Below, in pieces: positions 57,494 to 64,000 of a stretch of 64,000 nt of DNA (position 1 is its first letter; each line of letters begins with the position of its first letter). Below the pieces are notes generated by a model that did no database searches, was not told where the DNA came from, and was given only the letters and a program-made list of their open reading frames with translations. The position numbers and the translations under genes were made by a program. The DNA comes from Progne subis subis. Taxonomy: Eukaryota; Chordata; Aves; Passeriformes; Hirundinidae. The stretch is taken from the NCBI GenBank assembly GCA_022316685.1, contig JAKJHU010000039.1, positions 5,804,532 to 5,868,531 of the forward strand. The letters are read 5' to 3'.

Positions 57494-60400
57494 TGGTTTA
57501 GAGAAAAGCTTACCCTTCCGAAGGCTTATTCACAAAGACTTACCCCTCCAAATGGATGCAACATGTGATCTACACACACCCCCCCCACAGGTGACATATG
57601 CCACAGGTGCATTTACATTGAAACATCCTGCTCAACAAGACAAGGGGCAGTTCTGATGAATTCCTTCAATTAGCCAAAAAGTACCAAAACACATCTCTCT
57701 CTCTCTCCACGCTCCCCCCACCCCCTCCTGGTAAAAGCACCAAAACAAATACAGCAAACCTTACACTGATTTCTAACTTGTTCTGACCAGATTTCATCTC
57801 ACAAAGTTTTTATGGAAAAGTCCATTTTCCTTATGGACTCGAAAACATGACTCACACTGAAGGAACTAAACTAAAACCACATTTTGTACTGTTTATTGAC
57901 ATGACTCTCCTTAAGGCTCAGGTTCTGCAGAGAAGTACTGCAATACAGCAGGGCTGTTACCTCACAGCAGGACTTCCCCCCACATGCACAGCACAGCGCT
58001 CAGAGTGTTTCTAGTGATATCCTGTGTCACATCATGATCAAAAGACAAAGGGAATTTTAAAAAACCCACCTGATTTCATTCATTGCCTTACTGGAAAAAC
58101 AGGGGAATGCCAACTATGCAACCTTTAAAAATGATTCACTGTACCTTCTATTAAAAGATCTTTTGTTCACAAATGGATACACACTGACTAAATCAATTGA
58201 AAGAAAAAGCCAGCTATAAGTAAATCCACGATGGAATTTATATTGATGTAAAGAATTTAAGAGTTTTAAAATAATTTATTGTTTAATTACTAGGGTGTGG
58301 GTGGCTCAAGTCCATTCATATCTTGGCAAAAGCACAAAGAGTTGCATTCTTTTGTATTCCACACCAGCTGGATGGCTCATGCACTATTTCACTGCCATCT
58401 TAAACTGGTATGTACCGGTGCTGCCCCAGAAAGGGGTGTTTCCACCTTCTCCCTTTCCTCAGCCATTCATCCCTGGCTTTGTTCCCTCACCTACCTATGC
58501 ACACATATTGTTAGCCCACGGAGAAAGACTCAAGTGGATGAACTCAGCCCACACAACAGTTCTCAGTCTGCACCAGTCCCCCTGCTGAGGTTACAACACA
58601 GAGGACTGTCCTGGCATGAAAATGCAGCCAGGGAATGGAATGAGATTGGTAGCAGGTGAGACTACTGGGATCACCTTTTCCCACAGGTAGCCCTGACTAA
58701 GCTAACTGATTAAATTATGAAATATTTTATGAAATGTAACTCTCAGCATGGAATATTACAGCAAAGCAAGACAGGTTGATTGTAAAAAAAATAGAACTAT
58801 AGGGATTGTTGTTTGAAAAAGCAAGCAAGAAAAAAAAAGGACCAGTTTTGCTACCGTAAGTAATTAATTTAAAGTTTTGTTGTTTTTTTTAATAAGTGTA
58901 TCTTCAGACTTCAAAAGTTTGGTTTACACAGTGAGAAGTATTTGAAAAAGCAGCAGCAATAAATATGAAAATAGTACTTTTTCTACATTTACAGATTTAT
59001 AGAACACAAATATATGGTTTTCTTCCCATACCAGTGTACATAGATTACAAGCTTCAAAACCATAACAAAAATAAGGGAAGGAATTCATTATTAGTATTTA
59101 CAGATACTATGCTAAACATGATAACAGAAACAAACATTTTCAAAACAAAGAAAATATAGCTAAACAAGCATGTCCTTTGCTAAGAGCAATGAGAGTAATC
59201 CACATGAGTATTTTGAGATAATTTTAATGTCTATAACAGTTCTAAGTGTATGAAAAGTTTAAGATCACAGAAAAATTAAATCTCTTGAACATTTTTCTTC
59301 TCAAGTCTAAACAAGAAATATGTTGGCAACTAGAAATAAAAATCATGTCATTGGTCAAATTCTTGAACCATCCAAAATGTCTGCTATCTAAAAAAAACCC
59401 AAAGTAATCTAACATACGAAGGAGATACATGAGCAAATTCACAAAGGACTTACATATACAAGAAAGGTTATTATATTCCTGCCAGTGCACAGAGTTCAAA
59501 TATAAGAATTAAAAAAGAACACACTAAAATGTATTCAAATCACTGCCGAAAAGGCTGTTTGTCACTTTCTCTAAACAATTTCCTCTAAACAACTTCTGCT
59601 CTCTTCAGGAATGGTGGAGATACACTAGTTAAATTTAAAAATGCAAAACTACAATATTCGATGTATATTTTTTCCAAAGTCGCAGTACTTTAAGCTTTGT
59701 ACAGCAGAAAAAGCAGTGCTTCCTCTCTTGTTAAATGATAATATCCTCAGGTGCAAGGAAAGAAAAAAATCTGATTAACAGAATATTATACTGCACTTAA
59801 CTATAATGTAACTACCCCTATTATCAAACAGGATGTATTTTAGAGAAGTGAAAACATTCCATTTTTAACAATTTCATAAAATACAATGTTATGGGGGTTG
59901 CTTTGTTTTTAGCAGTGTTTCTTGGTATCAGAAGAAAAACACAGGAATGAACATTAAGTGTGAGAAATAAAATTCAGCCGTCCAATTGAAATCCAGCCAG
60001 TTCTTTTTTTTAAGGCATTGTGGTGGAGCACTCTTAAATCTATTTGTTGCTATGCCTGAAGGGTTTGAATTTTACCCCTACAGTTTCAAAGCTTGGAAAT
60101 CCCCTTCAAACCCTTCTAAACAGGACGGCTTTTCTCAGTATTGTGTATGGTATCTCTATGTACTCTGGATTGCACACAATTCGTTTGGCCTCTGTTACAG
60201 AGGCCTCAGAGTTTACAAACAATCCCCGAGTCAGGAACTCCTGTGGCTACAGCCTTCAGAGGCACCGTCAGGAACAGGAAGGTGCACGCAGGCATTCGCT
60301 GCCATGTGCATTGGGCAGCGCTGCCCGTTCACAGCTCTGCCCACAGCAGGCACTGCCGGCCCAGGACTCAGCTGACATCCATGGGAAGGTAAATGGCACA

Positions 60401-62783
60401 CTTATCCTGGGCTGTGACACATACTGTGCCACTTTCAGACCAGGACTGACACGTACCCAAAGCCCCCTTTGCGTCACTTAGCCCTTTGAGGCAAATTACG
60501 GAGTTGAAGGAGAACCAAAGTTTTACAGGAAAAAAAAAGTATCAATCTAAAAGTTAAGAGTTAGAAGTTTATGTTCAAGGTTCCTTGGAAATAGCACTGC
60601 CTTGTTCACTTGCACAAGAACACTCAGATGAATGGGCTACTTCCTCTTTGTCATCCCCTTATGTCCTAGAAGAAAATGTAAAATCCCTGCTTAGCTCAGA
60701 TCTAGTGTGGGAATTCACATGACCACAAACCCATCTCTTCCTGCCTTCTTGACAGCGCACACACTTCTCCCATGAGCTTCCTTCCCACTGCAAAACAGCC
60801 CTTTCAGGCTTATTAGAGGTATGTAGGAGCCACAAAGGGAATGAAATTACAGCATTTGCGTAAACACCCAGGAGCAGCTGCGACATGAAAGTCATCACAG
60901 CAAAAGTTGATTCTGCCTCTCAGCATACCAATTATAACCTCTCAGGCTCAATGGCATAGCTCCCAATTAAATGCAGCCGGAGTAAACAAGCATCTGACAG
61001 AAAATATCATGTAGAAATTTCGTACGAAAGGTGACAGCCTTATTATAACTGTTTCCTTTCTATGGTAGCCTGCAAGCTTACAGCCTGCTGTATTAGATCA
61101 CCATATGACATCCCAATAGCTCTTGATGCCTATTTTTAATGTGTAGCATTTCCTTATCACAGATAATCAGTTTTACAGTTCATGCAAGCCATCTTTTCAA
61201 CATATTTGTAAATAGCATTCACTACCATTCTGATGAACAAACCTATGTTTGATTTTCTTTCCTAAAACTAATTACAAAAAAGATTTTTTTTTTTTAATCA
61301 CCGCATAACAACTACTTTTGGGGGATCCTCAACATACCAAGTCTTTGCTCCTCATTTTCTACTCTGATCACATTTATTCTTAAGTGACAGAAATAAAATA
61401 AAGCAATGATGCTGTTGCAAAAGTAAGACAAAAAACTATTCTTGTTGAAGAAAAAAAGAGATTCCAAATGCATTTAGATATTCAATTTGAAATATTGTTG
61501 GAAAAAATATTTAGGGCTTGAAATAACTCAAACTGTTTCCCTGATTAATCATTTCATTGCAGGAAATACAGATGCACTAAAAAAAACTAGTTAGGAGAAA
61601 AGAAGGAATACAAAGCTCAAGTTTTCTATTTGAATTACAGCCACTACAAAAAAAGGGACTGACTGGAAAATGAAATCCCCTCCACCTTCTTAGATGTATT
61701 TGCTTACATCCTTATTTCAGCCTCATCACCTAGTTCCCCTCTGGAAGCCCCTGGCTGCAGAAGTCACACAGTCTGGCATACCTAAAATGGGCAGCATATT
61801 TTCAGCACCACATGTCTGCTTTCATAACACAAAGGCAACTAAAAAGTCCCAAATTTATTTCTGGAAACATCTGATAAATCATGACATGGTTTTGCCACTA
61901 CCCCCACGTCCAAGCTCAAAATTCACTGAGGAAGCAGCCTCTAAGCTGTACAAGCTACAGTAAACACACCAAGTTCATCTCCATTCAGGGACTGCCTGTT
62001 GATACAGAACTGGAAAGAGATCAACTTGAAACCAACAAGTAGGTGGCCCTGGAGTGATAGACAATAGAATTTCAGCTATCACACAGACTAACAGAATCTA
62101 CCAACATCAGAATTTAATATAGCATATTGAGTCTTTGTTTCATTCGATTGTATTCATTCCATCAATCAGGCCCTCACACAGGGGAAACATAATGTCCACT
62201 GCTCTTCAGATTGTGTGTGAAGGTCCTTACCCAAAGCTCCCTTCCTGAATCTCTCCACCTTCAACTGCTACTGCCAATCTTGCCCTGTCTACTTGAAATT
62301 TCCAAGACATACAGTGTTCAATAAAACACAGCCTTTTGTTTATGATATTACAGAACACCAGTACCTATTAAATACTTAAAATTACTGCTACATTTTTAAG
62401 GAGAATTTTATTCTCCTGTACAAGTCACATCTAGATCAGATCAAAAGTCCTGAACTGAAAATAAAATCTGTGTGGAAATTAGATATCTGCACAACAGGCT
62501 GCATGTATTACAAACACCCCAAGATTGTTTCACGTTTCTGTAACTGATAAACACGTTTAATGTCTGTGCCTGCAGAAAGCCTGAAAATAAACCTGGTGTA
62601 CTCTTCCAGATTTTCAAAGCTAGTGAAGAACTGAGGTGCCAGCTCCAGCAAACCCCCAATCAATGCTCAAAGATAAAGCAAACCAGTCCCGAGATGTGGT
62701 GTGGGCTCCATCTAGTGGGCCTTAGCTTTGTTCTTTATCTGCTACCACCAAATCTGTTATCTCCACAAAGAGTATGTCAGAAA
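57494..62783. other. Probable PRORP intron, no exon recognised
   Basis: Mostly A/T-rich sequence without recognisable coding or RNA features. 60230-60480 is locally G+C richer and has overlapping open frames on both strands, none with a family resemblance. I looked for the CxxC and PPR parts of PRORP and did not find them. Confidence 0.4.
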
Positions 62784-63925
62784 CAGAATCATAGAATCAT
62801 TAAAGTTGGAAAAAATCATGGAGTCCAACCTGTGACTGTTCACCACCTTGGCACCTAGGCCACAGCACTTAGTGCCCCCATCCATTCATTTCTTGATCAT
62901 CTCCAGGGACAGTGACTCTACCACCTCCCTGGGCAACCCATTACATGTTTTACCACCCTTTAAGTTAAGAAATTCATCCCCATGTCTAACTTCAACCTCC
63001 CCTGGCACACCTTGATATTATGTTCTCTTACCCTGTTGCCATTTGCCTGGGAGAAGAGACCAATCCCCACGTGGCTGCAGCCTCCTTTCAGGTACTTGTA
63101 GAGACCAGTAAGGTCTCCCCTGAGTCTCCTTGTCTCTAGGTTGAACAACCCCAGCTCACTCAGTTGCTCCTCCTATGACTTACTCTCCAGACCTTTGACC
63201 AGCTCCATTGTCCTTCTCTGGACATGCTCCAGCACCTCAATGCCCTTCTCAGGGTGAGGGACCCAGAACTGGATGCAGGATTAGAGATGTGGCCTCACCA
63301 GCATTGAGTAGAGGGGGACAATCCCTGCCCTGGTCCTGCTGGCCATGCTATTTCTGACACAGGCCAGGATGCCACTGGCATTCTTGGGCATGTGGGCACA
63401 CACTGGATCATGTCCAGCTGCTGTCAAGCAGCACCCCCAAGTCCTTTTCCACTGGGCAGCTTTCCAGACACTTCGTCCCCAGGCTGTAGCACTGCCTGGG
63501 GTTATTGTGACCAAAGTCCAGGACCTGAAATTTTACCTTGTTGAACCTCATACAGTTGGCCTTGACCCACTGCTCCAGACTATCCAGAACCACTTGCACA
63601 GCCTTTCTGCCTTCCAGCTCATAAACACTCCCACCCAACTTGGTGGGAACTTGCTGAGGGTGCATTCGATCCCCTTTCTCCAGATCATCAGCCGCGGTGT
63701 CAAACAGGACTGGCCCCAACACTGAGCCCTGGGGAACCCCACAGGTGACCGGCTGCCAACGGGATGTCGCTCCTTTCACCACCACTCTCTGGGCCCGGCC
63801 ATCCAGGCAGTTTTTCACCCAGGGGAGAGCATACCTGCCCAAGCCATGGACTGCCAGCCTCCCCAGGAGAATGCTGTGGGAGGCAGTGTCAAAAGCTTTC
63901 CTGACGTCATAGAACTGCAATACAT
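62784..63925 (-). mobile_element. CR1 LINE fragment, reverse transcriptase end and 3' UTR
   Basis: The low-coordinate end is the CR1 tail (AGAATCATAGAATCAT). The minus-strand frame 63408-63925 shows reverse transcriptase blocks [51 protein letters not shown] and [13 protein letters not shown]. The block that normally carries the catalytic Asp-Asp pair is lost to a small deletion near 63645, and the frame is shifted before the 3' part. The copy is dead. The 5' truncation is at about 63915-63925. Confidence 0.92.
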
Positions 63926-64000
63926 TGTAGTGTCTGAAATTGTGCCCTCGCATATGTTCACCATGATCTTTGAAAAACTTGATATTCCTAATGTATACTG

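Noticed and set aside
60659..60898. Minus-strand frame with a CxxC motif, considered as an upstream PRORP exon
   Set aside because: The surrounding residues do not match PRORP, and no suitable splice sites with the right phase were evident.

Overview
The window is vertebrate nuclear DNA from a bird, most likely a draft assembly. Three things support this: GT-AG spliced genes whose proteins I recognise, several CR1 LINE copies with the bird-type tail (runs related to TTCTATGATTCT), and an ERVL-type LTR of the kind common in birds. A run of exactly 100 Ns at 30677-30776 is a scaffold gap. The IkappaB-alpha N-terminus differs from the chicken protein as I remember it, so another bird order is likely; I cannot name a species.

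Layout. 1-2060 is upstream flank with a CR1 3' end carrying a nested insertion. 2100-3060 is a CpG island holding the promoter and first exon of NFKBIA (+ strand). The complete NFKBIA coding sequence lies in six exons (2556-5397, 313 codons), with a 3' UTR ending near 6075. 6.1-30.7 kb is intergenic: a minus-strand CR1 reverse transcriptase fragment (12.1-13.3 kb), homopolymers, G/T-rich tracts, and a small dispersed repeat carrying the palindromic NF-kappaB decamer GGGAATTCCC upstream of an AATAAA. After the gap, three exons of PRORP (KIAA0391/MRPP3, the nuclease of mitochondrial RNase P) are on the minus strand at 31533-31728, 32345-32493 and 53488-53595. The 21-kb intron between the last two holds a CR1 3' end and an LTR. 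53.6-64 kb is probably further PRORP intron, with an ERVL-type LTR and two more CR1 fragments.

NFKBIA and PRORP are neighbours in human 14q13 in the same convergent arrangement (3' ends facing each other), with PSMA6 between them. I could not recognise PSMA6 or the last PRORP exon here. The missing pieces would be expected near or inside the gap.

NFKBIA encodes the inhibitor made in response to NF-kappaB. Its promoter has the expected kappaB elements next to a TATA-like box, with another perfect kappaB palindrome in intron 2 and four more exact copies 13-21 kb past its 3' end. At least three of those sit in related repeat copies. That possible repeat-derived set of kappaB sites around the NF-kappaB feedback gene is the most interesting observation here. 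It is a hypothesis from motif reading, not a demonstrated enhancer. Otherwise the window looks like ordinary bird gene-flank and intron sequence, and I see no convincing undescribed multi-gene system.
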